Of a DNA stretch of 64,000 nt, positions 7,625 through 15,780 are shown in pieces. The notes below the pieces were generated by a model, which worked only from the letters and a program-made list of their open reading frames with translations, was not told the origin of the DNA and made no database searches. A program made the translations under genes and the position numbers. This DNA comes from Ottelia alismoides. Taxonomy: Eukaryota; Streptophyta; Magnoliopsida; Alismatales; Hydrocharitaceae. The stretch spans positions 3,656,501-3,720,500 of the forward strand of contig JAZKJV010011400.1 of the NCBI GenBank assembly GCA_037367405.1, read 5' to 3'. Each line of letters starts with the position of its first letter. The stretch's first letter is position 1.

Positions 7625-10600
7625 TTAGTGTTCTAGTTGCTGCCGGACACGCTGGGCTTTCTCGACAATGCTGCCGGCCATTGGCTCCAGTAAAAAGGCT
7701 TGACGATATGCGGCCAAGGCTTTGTCGAGCAGTTCGATAGCTTCGGCGCGGTGTGGCTGACTATTGAGCCCGGCAGACTCCAGCGAGCGCAGTTCACCCA
7801 AGTGAGTGGCCGCTTGTAACATGCTCACTTGATAGTAGCGATTGTCTGGGAACCGCTCGCCCAGCCTGGCCAGACGGTCAATCGATTTTTTGAAAGCTGC
7901 TTCGGCATTCAGCCAGTGATGCTTGGCTTGCTCAACAATTCCCAAACGATCATGACTGTTAGCCAGAATGGCCTGATACTCAGGGACACTGGGAAACGAC
8001 TCACACAGCTGTTGGCAAGTATCAATCGCTTGACGCAGGTATTGCTCGGCTTGAACACTGTCCAGGCTGTTCAGTCTGGCACTGGCTGTCGACAAAGTAT
8101 CGGCGTACTCCAATAACACATTGGGGTCGCGCGGCATTTGTTTCAGCAAACGATCCAGCGAAGTTCGCGCAATGTCAAAAGACTCTGCTGCCTCTGGCAT
8201 GCGCCCATTCGACAAGAAGTACAACATCAAATGGCGTTGCGATTGAGCGTAAGACAAGAGGAAATCATGACGCTCCGGATACTCAAGTGAAATCTGCTCG
8301 AAGATTTCTGCAGCCCGTAAGAGATCGCCTTCGATCGGATTCTTACCATTGGGCCTGTTGGCACCGAAACGATGCGGCTGGCCAGCGCCACCATTGCCAC
8401 CAACACCGCCACCACCATCGCGAGGCGGCGGACCAGTGCGCTCACCCGGCCAGGGGCCAAACCTGTCGTCAGGTCGAGGTCCATCAGGGGGCGGTCCATC
8501 AAAACGTGGTCCATCAGGGGGCGGTCCATCAGGTGGTGGTCCGTTAGGTGGTGGTCCGTTAGGTGGTGGTCCGTTAGGTGGTGGTCCGTTAGGTGGTGGT
8601 CCATCTGGTCGTAATCCGCCGTCAGGTGGTGGACCAAAGACGCCGAAGCGGCGCCAGGCGAATGGTTTACCTTGTGCCCATTGAGGCGCATCATCGGACA
8701 AGACACCGGTGCGTCCCAACAGCGAGCCGGCCAGGTCAAAGCCGCGCGCCATCTCGTAACGCACTTCGGCCAACCTGCCGATTTCCGGTGGCTGTGATTC
8801 GAGGAATTGGATCGCTTGTTTGTGTTCCCAAACGATTTGGGGAACGGGGCGAGCCATGGTCGAGAGCGCCAGGCCACGATCGTTCAGGATTTTGGCAATG
8901 GCCAGAATGCTTGGCTGGTCGTGAGGGCTCTGCTTGTGAGTCAACCGCCACAGTTTGAGGGCTTCGTTATAGGATTCGATGGCCGCTGCGCCGCGGCCCA
9001 ATCGTAATTGGATCTGTCCGATGCGATGATAGGCAGTGGCCGTGCGCGAGCGCAAAGCACTGTCGTTGCCATTGCCTTCTGCAAATTGAGCATAGAACTT
9101 GAGCAGGCTGTTCAGGAGTTCCGCATCGGCGCTACTGAGCGTCACTTCGAAAGTGGCCGCTGAATCGCTCTGCGGATCGGCTGCGCTCGCGTTGTTACTG
9201 GCTGGGTTAGCGGTACCAGATCCCGGCGACGCGCTGGCTTGCAGATCGATCGACAGTGACTGAGGCACACCGCGTTGGGCCACGTTATCAAAGATGGAAT
9301 CAAAGGCCTCTAGCGCTACGTTGAGATTCTTCTCGGCGCGATTCTGATTCTCGACCGCTTGTTGGCGAGCTCGATCGGCTTGTTGGCTCGCCTGGCGAGC
9401 TGTATCACGAGCTTTCTGCGCATCGTCCAGGGCGGCGCGCGTTGTTACCAGCCCGACACTGGTCACGATGGTGGTGGTAATGAGCAACAAAGAAGCCGCG
9501 ATCGAAGTGGCTGCCAGGGCGGGATTGCGCCTGGTCCAGCGACTCAAGCGTTCCATGGCCGATGCCCGCCGGGCAGCGATCGGGCGATCTTCCAGAAAGC
9601 AGCGAAGATCGTCAGCCAACTCGCTGGCGGTCGCATAGCGATGCACCGATTCGAATGCGGTGGCTTTTAAAATAATCGTTTCCAAGTCGCGAGGCACATC
9701 GGGATTGACATGCCGCGGTGCTGCGATTTCATGATTGCGAATGCGATTGGCCAACGACTTGGAAATATCGAATGCCGGCTTGCGCGTTGCCAGTTCGTAC
9801 AAGGTCAAGCCGAGCGAGTAGATGTCGGTGCGCTCGTCGGCTCGGCCTTCTAATTGCTCAGGTGCCATGTATTTGAGAGTACCCATGATGTCGCCGGTTT
9901 GAGTCAGCTCGCCGACATCACTCAGTTTGGCCAAGCCGAAATCGGTAACCCAGACTTCACCGCTCTTATCCAAGAGCAAGTTGGATGGTTTGACATCGCG
10001 ATGCAGGACGCCATGCGCATGGGCGTAAGCCAGTGCGCTGGCAGCTTGCATACCCAGTCGACCAATTTCGGCGAACGAAAGGTCCGGTAATTGGCTCAGC
10101 GGCTGACCGTCGATCAATTGCATGGCAAAGTAATGCACGCCGTTTTCGGAACCGCTGCCAAAGACGGGCACGATGTTGGTATGGTGCAAGCGCGCGATCG
10201 CTTCTGCTTCGCGCTGAAATCTCTCTAGCTGCCTGGCCGATTCCTGGCTTTGCGTGGAGAGCACCTTCAGGGCTACACGCCGCTTGAGCGTGATCTGTTC
10301 GGCTTCGTAGATGATGCCCATCCCGCCGCGCCCAATCTCGCGAATAATGCGGTAGTCACCAAGCTGTTCGAGGTTCTTCTGCACCAGCCGATGTTGGCGG
10401 CGATGCTGGGCATACCGCGAGAGTTCTTGCTCGCTGACGCGTTCGAGCATCGCCAAGGATTCCAGCAGAGCTCGCGCCTCGGCCTCTTGGCCTGGCACTC
10501 GTCGTACATAGTCATCAATCGAAGGATTGGCGCCGTTGCGCCTCGCGGCTGAGTACTCGGCGGCCAGCAATTCCAACGGGTTGCGGGCTGAGTCGCTGCC

Positions 10601-10627
10601 ATCGATTGTGTCGTCCGGGTCACTCAT
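7625..10627 (-). CDS. Membrane-anchored Ser/Thr protein kinase with TPR-like C-terminus
   Basis: 1,000 residues from ATG 10627 (MSDPDDTIDG). An upstream in-frame start at 10645 would overlap the sigma gene by 26 bp. Kinase domain at about residues 92-355: glycine loop GRGGMGIIYEA (99-109), Lys121 in VALKVL, catalytic HRDVKPSN (Asp211), DFGLAK near 229-234 and the APE motif near 250. A transmembrane helix lies near 372-395 (SIAASLLLITTTIVTS), then a helical segment and TPR-like repeats to the end. A Gly/Pro linker (GPPPN and GPPPD units) is encoded by 15-bp tandem repeats. This is the planctomycete Hanks-type kinase architecture: kinase inside, sensor or scaffold outside. The start overlaps the ECF sigma gene, so the two probably act in one signalling pathway. 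Confidence 0.95.
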   Translation of the reverse strand: MSDPDDTIDGSDSARNPLELLAAEYSAARRNGANPSIDDYVRRVPGQEAEARALLESLAMLERVSEQELSRYAQHRRQHRLVQKNLEQLGDYRIIREIGRGGMGIIYEAEQITLKRRVALKVLSTQSQESARQLERFQREAEAIARLHHTNIVPVFGSGSENGVHYFAMQLIDGQPLSQLPDLSFAEIGRLGMQAASALAYAHAHGVLHRDVKPSNLLLDKSGEVWVTDFGLAKLSDVGELTQTGDIMGTLKYMAPEQLEGRADERTDIYSLGLTLYELATRKPAFDISKSLANRIRNHEIAAPRHVNPDVPRDLETIILKATAFESVHRYATASELADDLRCFLEDRPIAARRASAMERLSRWTRRNPALAATSIAASLLLITTTIVTSVGLVTTRAALDDAQKARDTARQASQQADRARQQAVENQNRAEKNLNVALEAFDSIFDNVAQRGVPQSLSIDLQASASPGSGTANPASNNASAADPQSDSAATFEVTLSSADAELLNSLLKFYAQFAEGNGNDSALRSRTATAYHRIGQIQLRLGRGAAAIESYNEALKLWRLTHKQSPHDQPSILAIAKILNDRGLALSTMARPVPQIVWEHKQAIQFLESQPPEIGRLAEVRYEMARGFDLAGSLLGRTGVLSDDAPQWAQGKPFAWRRFGVFGPPPDGGLRPDGPPPNGPPPNGPPPNGPPPNGPPPDGPPPDGPRFDGPPPDGPRPDDRFGPWPGERTGPPPRDGGGGVGGNGGAGQPHRFGANRPNGKNPIEGDLLRAAEIFEQISLEYPERHDFLLSYAQSQRHLMLYFLSNGRMPEAAESFDIARTSLDRLLKQMPRDPNVLLEYADTLSTASARLNSLDSVQAEQYLRQAIDTCQQLCESFPSVPEYQAILANSHDRLGIVEQAKHHWLNAEAAFKKSIDRLARLGERFPDNRYYQVSMLQAATHLGELRSLESAGLNSQPHRAEAIELLDKALAAYRQAFLLEPMAGSIVEKAQRVRQQLEH
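8480..8610 (-). repeat. 15-bp tandem repeats inside the kinase gene
   Basis: On the plus strand the unit GGTCCGTTAGGTGGT is repeated four times almost perfectly, flanked by GGTCCATCAGGTGGT and GGTCCATCAGGGGGC variants. On the coding strand each unit encodes Gly-Pro-Pro-Pro-Asn or -Asp. The identical units at DNA level, not only at protein level, point to recent slippage, so unit number probably varies between strains. Confidence 0.85.
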
Positions 10628-11222
10628 GGTTCTGTCCTTTGGCAATCTGGCTCAACCGCAACATGGCTCGAACATAACGGTTGCTGGCGGCGGTGATGCT
10701 GATTCCCAAAGCTTCGGCAATCTGGTTGTTGGATAACTGTTCAAAGTGTCGCAGGGCGAGTACTTCCCGATCGATCTCATCCATACTCTCCAGCAGTTGA
10801 CGCAACTGCTGCAGCTCTTCCTGGCGCATCATGGCCTGGCTGGGCGAGGTCATCTGTTCGGCAAACGCCGACAAGATCGACAGGCTGGTGGCATTCGGAT
10901 CGGGCTGGTGGACATGCGTGACTTCGAAACGAGGATCGCGTTTCTGGCCAAAGTGGCGTCGCTGGACACCGATCAGGATCTGATAGGTGATTTGACGCAT
11001 CCAGACAAACACCGAGACGCGCGGATCCTCCAGGAAATCAGGCAGCCGTCTGGCTAGTTCAATAAAGGCTTCCTGCAGCACATCGTCGGGATCGACACGT
11101 CCCCGTACGCGCTCGTCGAGACGAAACTCGAGCATGCGTTCCAGCCGAGGGCGATAGGTCTCAAACAACTCGGCCAGAGCTGTCTTGCTGTCGGATCGTA
11201 ACTGGGCAATCTCCTCACTCAT
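10620..11222 (-). CDS. ECF RNA polymerase sigma factor (planctomycete kinase-linked type)
   Basis: About 200 residues from ATG 11222 (MSEEIAQLRS). An upstream ORF extension to 11300 is Gly/Arg-rich and unlikely; a second ATG at 11231 is possible. Sigma region 2 is at about residues 20-90 (DPDDVLQEAFIELARRLPDF, then VFVWMRQITYQIL). Region 4 is at about 140-195 (EIDREVLALRHFEQLSNNQI and AASNRYVRAMLRLSQI, the helix-turn-helix). The gene ends 8 bp inside the kinase gene, implying translational coupling. Sigma factors of this type next to Hanks-type kinases are a known planctomycete arrangement. The kinase may control the sigma factor by phosphorylation (inference). No zinc-type anti-sigma gene is adjacent. 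Confidence 0.93.
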   Translation of the reverse strand: MSEEIAQLRSDSKTALAELFETYRPRLERMLEFRLDERVRGRVDPDDVLQEAFIELARRLPDFLEDPRVSVFVWMRQITYQILIGVQRRHFGQKRDPRFEVTHVHQPDPNATSLSILSAFAEQMTSPSQAMMRQEELQQLRQLLESMDEIDREVLALRHFEQLSNNQIAEALGISITAASNRYVRAMLRLSQIAKGQNHE

Positions 11223-11454
11223 GACCAACATTCTAACTGGCCAGCGGCTATATCTGGTACGGCAAAACCAGCGACCGTTTCCACCGCCTGAGCCTGACAA
11301 GACCGTGGATTTAGTCCAGGTCGATTAACTACCTGGCCGACCGATTTTCGAAACTTCCGGTGGAATGCCGGGTTTGTTCTGCAGTATCTTCTTGGGCGAC
11401 TGAAAAAAACTGCCCCTTTTCAACTATTTCTCATACCCGCGATTCAGCCTGACT

Positions 11455-12156
11455 ATGGATTCTCATCTGAAAGAGACGCTCGACCAGCTTCGGCAAGCCG
11501 TATCGGTCGAGCAGAATGTCTCTGCCATGACCATGGCCATTTACCTGCTGCTCGGAGCGGCCATGTCGCTTTACGTGCGATTTCTCTATCGCCAATGCGG
11601 CAGTTCAGCCAACGACGCCGATGCGATTACCCGCATCTTCCCCTTGCTAACTATGGTGACCATTGGCGTAATTGCGGTCGTCAAATCCTCGATGGCACTC
11701 TCGCTGGGATTGGTAGGCGCACTGTCGATCGTCCGATTCCGCGCGGCGATCAAGGAACCAGAAGAGCTGGTCTACCTGTTTTTGTGCATCGGAATCGGCC
11801 TGGCCTTGGGCGCAGGCCAGCCGCTGTTGGCCGTCGTTCTGGTAGTGGTCGTTTCTTTGGTGGTTCTGAGCATGCACTTCAGTACCGGCGGGCGTCGCGA
11901 TCAGAATCTGCTGCTAACAATTACAGGCGATTCCGAACGTTACTTCGGACAGAATGAATCGAGCGCCATGGCGGCCCTCGACCAAACCGTAGCCCGGTAT
12001 TCGCTGCAGCGGTTCGATGTCGAAAACAATCGTGGCCAGGTGCGCGTGGTCATCAAAGAGACTCATCCCCGGCAAACCGTCGAACTGATCGCTCAACTGC
12101 GCGAGCGTTTGCCTGAGTGTGAAATCTCTTACGTGAATCTGAATACCAGTTGGTAA
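11455..12156 (+). CDS. DUF4956 membrane protein
   Basis: 233 residues with four or so hydrophobic helices: about 24-42 (MAIYLLLGAAMSLYVRFLY), 60-95 (TMVTIGVIAVVKSSMALSLG), 105-130 and 130-145. These are followed by a soluble alpha/beta tail of about 80 residues. The conserved DUF4956 signature, SLGLVGALSIVRFRAAIKEP, is intact. The ATG is 24 bp upstream of the VTC-type gene in the reverse sense: stop at 12156, next ATG at 12180. DUF4956 genes often sit next to VTC-type polyphosphate polymerase and CotH genes, and all three are here in order. Function is unknown. It could be a membrane platform or transporter for the product of the polymerase (inference). Confidence 0.88.
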   Translation: MDSHLKETLDQLRQAVSVEQNVSAMTMAIYLLLGAAMSLYVRFLYRQCGSSANDADAITRIFPLLTMVTIGVIAVVKSSMALSLGLVGALSIVRFRAAIKEPEELVYLFLCIGIGLALGAGQPLLAVVLVVVVSLVVLSMHFSTGGRRDQNLLLTITGDSERYFGQNESSAMAALDQTVARYSLQRFDVENNRGQVRVVIKETHPRQTVELIAQLRERLPECEISYVNLNTSW

Positions 12157-12179
12157 GGGCATAACCTGCAAGGCCTGCC

Positions 12180-12899
12180 ATGTTTGCTGTACTCGACCAA
12201 ACCGAAAAGCGACAAGACCTGGCGCAAAGGCGCGAAGTGAAGTACGTCTTGACCGGTTCCGATATCGGTACCGTCCGGCGGATCCTCAGCACCAATGCGC
12301 AGCGGCAAGTACATAACGAGCAAGTCTCGGTTGTCCGCAGCGTCTACTTTGACGATGCTCGCTTGTCAGCTTGTCAGGCTAACTTGCAAGGCTTGGGGAC
12401 ACGTCGCAAGTTGCGTGTGCGTTGGTACGACCAATTGCTGCCTGGGCATCAAGCCTTCCTGGAGATCAAGTGGCGCGACAATCGTGTGACTGGCAAACAT
12501 CGCATGCATGTCACTTGCCAACAGCCGCTGAGCGAAGTGGCTTATAAACATTGGATCAGCCAACTATCGCAGTCCGTTCCAACTCGCTACCTGCAGTACT
12601 TGATCGCTTACAGCGAACCCACCGTGCTGGTCGAGTACCAACGCGAACATTTCGTCGCCGGTGATCTGCGACTGACGATCGACTATGACATGGCCTTTTA
12701 TGATCAGACCGGCAAGCAATTCTTGTCGACCTGTTTTCCTGTGCGGCAACGGGAATTCATCGTACTGGAAGGCAAAACACCTGTTGGTCGCGAGGGGGAA
12801 TTGCGAGCCCTGCTCTACCCCTTAGCCCTCCGCGCGGCACGCTGTTCCAAATACGTACAAGGCTGCCAACAACTAGGCCTGGTAGCCGGTAGATACTGA
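12180..12899 (+). CDS. VTC-domain polyphosphate polymerase-like protein
   Basis: 239 residues, essentially only the VTC catalytic tunnel domain. The signature elements are REVKYVLTGSDI (basic strand), VVRSVYFDD, TRRKLRVRWYDQ, AFLEIKWRDN, GDLRLTIDYDM and FIVLEGKTPVG, which provide the Arg/Lys lining and the acidic metal ligands on beta strands of the triphosphate tunnel fold. Eukaryotic VTC4 makes polyphosphate from ATP, and bacterial members are predicted to do the same. The gene is 24 bp after DUF4956 and about 200 bp before CotH, separated by tandem repeats. Polymerase activity is inferred from family membership; the substrate could also be another nucleotide or a protein. Confidence 0.88.
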   Translation: MFAVLDQTEKRQDLAQRREVKYVLTGSDIGTVRRILSTNAQRQVHNEQVSVVRSVYFDDARLSACQANLQGLGTRRKLRVRWYDQLLPGHQAFLEIKWRDNRVTGKHRMHVTCQQPLSEVAYKHWISQLSQSVPTRYLQYLIAYSEPTVLVEYQREHFVAGDLRLTIDYDMAFYDQTGKQFLSTCFPVRQREFIVLEGKTPVGREGELRALLYPLALRAARCSKYVQGCQQLGLVAGRY

Positions 12900-12904
12900 G
12901 ATGT

Positions 12905-12960
12905 GAGATCTGAAATTTCAAATTTGAGATTTGAAATCTGAGATTTGAAATTTGAGATCC
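12905..12960. repeat. AT-rich AAATTTGAGATTTGAAATC repeat block
   Basis: Consists of alternating units such as GAAATTTCAAATTTGAG and GATTTGAAATCTGAG, about ten bases per unit and partly self-complementary. The same motif set recurs at 47489-47560 between two divergent genes. It directly abuts the heptamer array. No coding role is visible. Confidence 0.8.
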
Positions 12961-13065
12961 AAAGCCCAAAGCCCAAAGCCCAAAGCCCAAAGCCCAAAGC
13001 TCAAAGCCTACAGCCTACAGCCTACAGCCTACAGCCTACAGCCTACAGCCTACAGCCTACAGCCT
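12961..13065. repeat. Perfect-phase heptamer array, 15 units
   Basis: Fifteen consecutive 7-bp units without a phase break: five AAAGCCC, one AAAGCTC, one AAAGCCT, then eight ACAGCCT. The two halves differ by one or two bases, so the array seems to have expanded twice from variants of one unit. It lies 39 bp upstream of the CotH start, where it could affect transcription, RNA structure or simply spacing. Confidence 0.95.
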
Positions 13066-13103
13066 ATCCTCCCCCCTTCACTCGACAATTTGAATAACTC
13101 GTT

Positions 13104-15650
13104 ATGGCTAAACGCAGGAGTAGAACCTTGAATCGAATCATGGTCGGTATGTGCGGGCTGGGCATCTTGGCGGCCGCATGTTTTGTGTTGCCGATGCTGG
13201 TTGCCCAGCCGCCCGGTGGTGGTCCTCCTGGCCCTGGTGGCTTCGGTGGGCCCGGCTTTGGTGGACCAGGTGGCTTTGGCGGTCCTGGGCGTGGGTTGCC
13301 TCCGCTGCCGGTGTTGCAAGCTTTGGACAAGAACGGGGACAACGAAATCTCGGCCGAAGAACTCGAACAAGCCCCAGCGGCCTTGCGCGAGCTGGATGCC
13401 AATAAAGATGGTGTGCTCAAAGATGCGGAGATCATGCCAAGCATGCCGTTTGGTCCTGGCGGACCGATGGGTGGCAACCGCGAATTGGTCAAGCAATACG
13501 ATAAAGATGGTGATGGCAAGTTAAATGCGGCGGAACGCGCCGAGGCTCGGCAGAATGCGGGCAGCCCACGCGGTGGCTTTCCAGGTCGAGGTCGCATGGG
13601 GCCACAGAATGCCGAGCCACCCGAGCCAGGCAAGCCGTTGACACCAGCGGATGTCAAGAACTTTCCAGATAAAGACCTCTACGATCTGAGCATCGTACGC
13701 ACCTTATTCTTCACCTTCCCCAACGAAGATTGGGAGAAGGAACTCGAAGCCTTCAACAATACCGATGTCGAAGTGCCCGCTACCTTGCAAGTGGATGGCC
13801 AGAAGTACGAAGGCGTGGGCGTTCACTTTCGCGGTATGTCCTCATTCGGCATGGTGCCAAGCGGTTACAAACGCTCGCTGAACGTCAGCCTCGACTTCAC
13901 CGATGATCAAGCCAAACTATACGGCTACAAAACGCTCAATCTGCTCAATGCTCATGAGGATCCTTCGTTCATGAGCTCGGTGCTCTACTCGCAGATTGCT
14001 CGCCAATACATACCCGCACCCAAAGCCAATTTTGTGCGCGTGGTGATCAATGGTGAGAGCTGGGGTATCTATGCCAATGTGCAGCAGTTCAACAAAGACT
14101 TCTTGAAAGAGAACTTCGCCTCCGCTCAAGGTACACGCTGGAAAGTGCAAGGCAGTCCCGGCGGCGATGGCGGATTGCGCTACACGGGCGATAACGTGGC
14201 CGAGTATCGTCGTCGCTATGCGCTGAAGTCCGATGACAGCGAACAAGCCTGGCAAGATCTGATCAAGCTGTGCAAGACGCTCGACGAAACACCAGCCGAA
14301 CAACTGACGGCCGCCTTGGAACCGATGCTGGATATCGATGGCTGCTTGTGGTTCCTGGCCTTGGACTGCGCACTGATCAATAACGATGGCTACTGGGTAC
14401 GAGCCAGCGATTACAGCATCTATCAAGATGCCAATCGCAAGTTCCACTTGATTCCCCACGATATGAACGAAGCCTTCCACGGCGCCATGGGCCCTCCCGG
14501 CGGCTTTGGCGGTCCAGGTGGCTTTGGCGGTCCCGGTGGCTTTGGCGGCCCCGGTGGCCCTGATTTCCTTGGTGGCTTCTTCGGACCTCCCGGTGGTGGC
14601 CCACCTGACGGTCCTGGTGGCCCTCCTCCAAGCGATCAAGCTGGCCCGCCTCCCGGTGGACCCGATGGTGGCTTCGGTGGTCCTAGCGGTGGCCGTGGCG
14701 GTCCCGGTGGACCTGGTGGACCTGGTGGCGGTCGAGGTGGGCGGCGCGGCCCTGGTGGTGCCGGTGGCATCACTTTGGATCCACTGGTTGGACTGGATGA
14801 CACCAGCAAGCCACTGCGCAGCAAACTCTTGCAAGTACCCGCGCTGCGGGCTAAGTATCTGAGCTATGTGCGCACCATTGCTGAGCGTTCATTGACCTGG
14901 GACAAACTGGGGCCGCTGGTGCAGCAGACGTATTCGCTTCTAAAAGATGATGTGGCTGCCGATACTCGCAAGCTGGAGTCGCTAGAAGCTTTCGAAGCGG
15001 CGCTGAGTGATGCCGTTCCTTCCGGCGAGCCCGCCGGTCGACATATGAGCCTACGCAGCTTCATCGATGGCCGTCGCAAATTCCTCTTGGCTCATGCCGA
15101 AGTATCCAAGGCGCAGCCAATCGAGTGGACCAGGCCACAACCTGAGGCCATCCAAGCCAAGAGTTCGGCAAGCGCCCAAGCCAATCAACCGGCTGCCGGT
15201 TCGAAGGCGGGGGTGGTTATCAGCGAAGTCATGGCTTCCAATTCCAAGACGGCTAAAGATCCTCAAGGCGATTACGATGACTGGATCGAACTACAAAATA
15301 CTTCGTCGACGGCCATCGATCTGAGTGGTATGTACCTGACCGATTCAGAGCAGGCACCGCGCAAGTGGCGCTTTCCTGAAGGGGTTAGCCTGGCAGCCGG
15401 TAGCTACCTGGTCTTGTGGGCCGATGAAGATGGTGGTGCCAAAGAAGGTTTGCATCTGAACTTCAAACTCTCCGCCTCCGGCGAAGAGATCTACCTGGTC
15501 GATCGCGACGATCGCGGCAATGCGATTATCGATCATGTCAAGTTCGATAAACAAACCGAAGATGTCGCCTTTGGACGTCATCCTCGCTCCGATTCCAAGT
15601 GGGTCCCACTGTTTCCAACGCCTGGCAAGGATAATCGCGATCACGAGTAA
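13104..15650 (+). CDS. Secreted CotH-type kinase with EF-hands, Gly/Pro insert and lamin-tail domain
   Basis: 848 residues. Signal peptide at about 1-34 (cut near LPMLVAQPP). Gly/Pro-rich linker at 35-65. EF-hand-like calcium loops at about 72-84 (DKNGDNEISAEEL), 94-106 (DANKDGVLKDAEI) and 131-143 (DKDGDGKLNAAE). CotH domain at about 190-620, with FRGMSSFG, KRSLNVSLDF and LIPHDMNEAFHG. It is interrupted at about 460-555 by a collagen-like insert built of GGFGGP units. A lamin-tail domain follows at about 703-835 (ISEVMASNSKTAKDPQGDYD). CotH proteins are atypical kinases that phosphorylate extracellular proteins. It closes the DUF4956-VTC-CotH cassette. Family is firm; target unknown. Confidence 0.9.
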   Translation: MAKRRSRTLNRIMVGMCGLGILAAACFVLPMLVAQPPGGGPPGPGGFGGPGFGGPGGFGGPGRGLPPLPVLQALDKNGDNEISAEELEQAPAALRELDANKDGVLKDAEIMPSMPFGPGGPMGGNRELVKQYDKDGDGKLNAAERAEARQNAGSPRGGFPGRGRMGPQNAEPPEPGKPLTPADVKNFPDKDLYDLSIVRTLFFTFPNEDWEKELEAFNNTDVEVPATLQVDGQKYEGVGVHFRGMSSFGMVPSGYKRSLNVSLDFTDDQAKLYGYKTLNLLNAHEDPSFMSSVLYSQIARQYIPAPKANFVRVVINGESWGIYANVQQFNKDFLKENFASAQGTRWKVQGSPGGDGGLRYTGDNVAEYRRRYALKSDDSEQAWQDLIKLCKTLDETPAEQLTAALEPMLDIDGCLWFLALDCALINNDGYWVRASDYSIYQDANRKFHLIPHDMNEAFHGAMGPPGGFGGPGGFGGPGGFGGPGGPDFLGGFFGPPGGGPPDGPGGPPPSDQAGPPPGGPDGGFGGPSGGRGGPGGPGGPGGGRGGRRGPGGAGGITLDPLVGLDDTSKPLRSKLLQVPALRAKYLSYVRTIAERSLTWDKLGPLVQQTYSLLKDDVAADTRKLESLEAFEAALSDAVPSGEPAGRHMSLRSFIDGRRKFLLAHAEVSKAQPIEWTRPQPEAIQAKSSASAQANQPAAGSKAGVVISEVMASNSKTAKDPQGDYDDWIELQNTSSTAIDLSGMYLTDSEQAPRKWRFPEGVSLAAGSYLVLWADEDGGAKEGLHLNFKLSASGEEIYLVDRDDRGNAIIDHVKFDKQTEDVAFGRHPRSDSKWVPLFPTPGKDNRDHE

Positions 15651-15756
15651 CATCGTCGCGAGCGTAGAGCGTCTGTCCTCGTACGCAAGCACCTGCTAAC
15701 CAAGTCGCTTCAAACCGACGACGATTCGATTGTGGCTCGCCCTCGCATGTAACGTT

Positions 15757-15778
15757 CGGCAGGAGCTTTGCCCTGCCG
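15757..15778. terminator. Small hairpin between CotH and uup
   Basis: CGGCAGG pairs with CCTGCCG around an eight-base loop, immediately beside the uup stop codon and in the space between two convergent genes. No T-run follows on either strand. It could end transcripts from either side, but the evidence is weak. Confidence 0.3.
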
Positions 15779-15780
15779 CG

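Noticed and set aside
8227..8877. Minus ORF with many His-Leu-Thr-Asp repeats inside the kinase gene
   Set aside because: It is the other-frame reading of the 15-bp repeats encoding the Gly/Pro linker of the kinase.
12757..12997. Minus ORFs with GFGLWALGFG repeats
   Set aside because: They are translations of the heptamer array and AT-rich block.
12961..13065. Possible CRISPR array
   Set aside because: The units are 7 bp and contiguous, with no spacers; there are no cas genes in the window.
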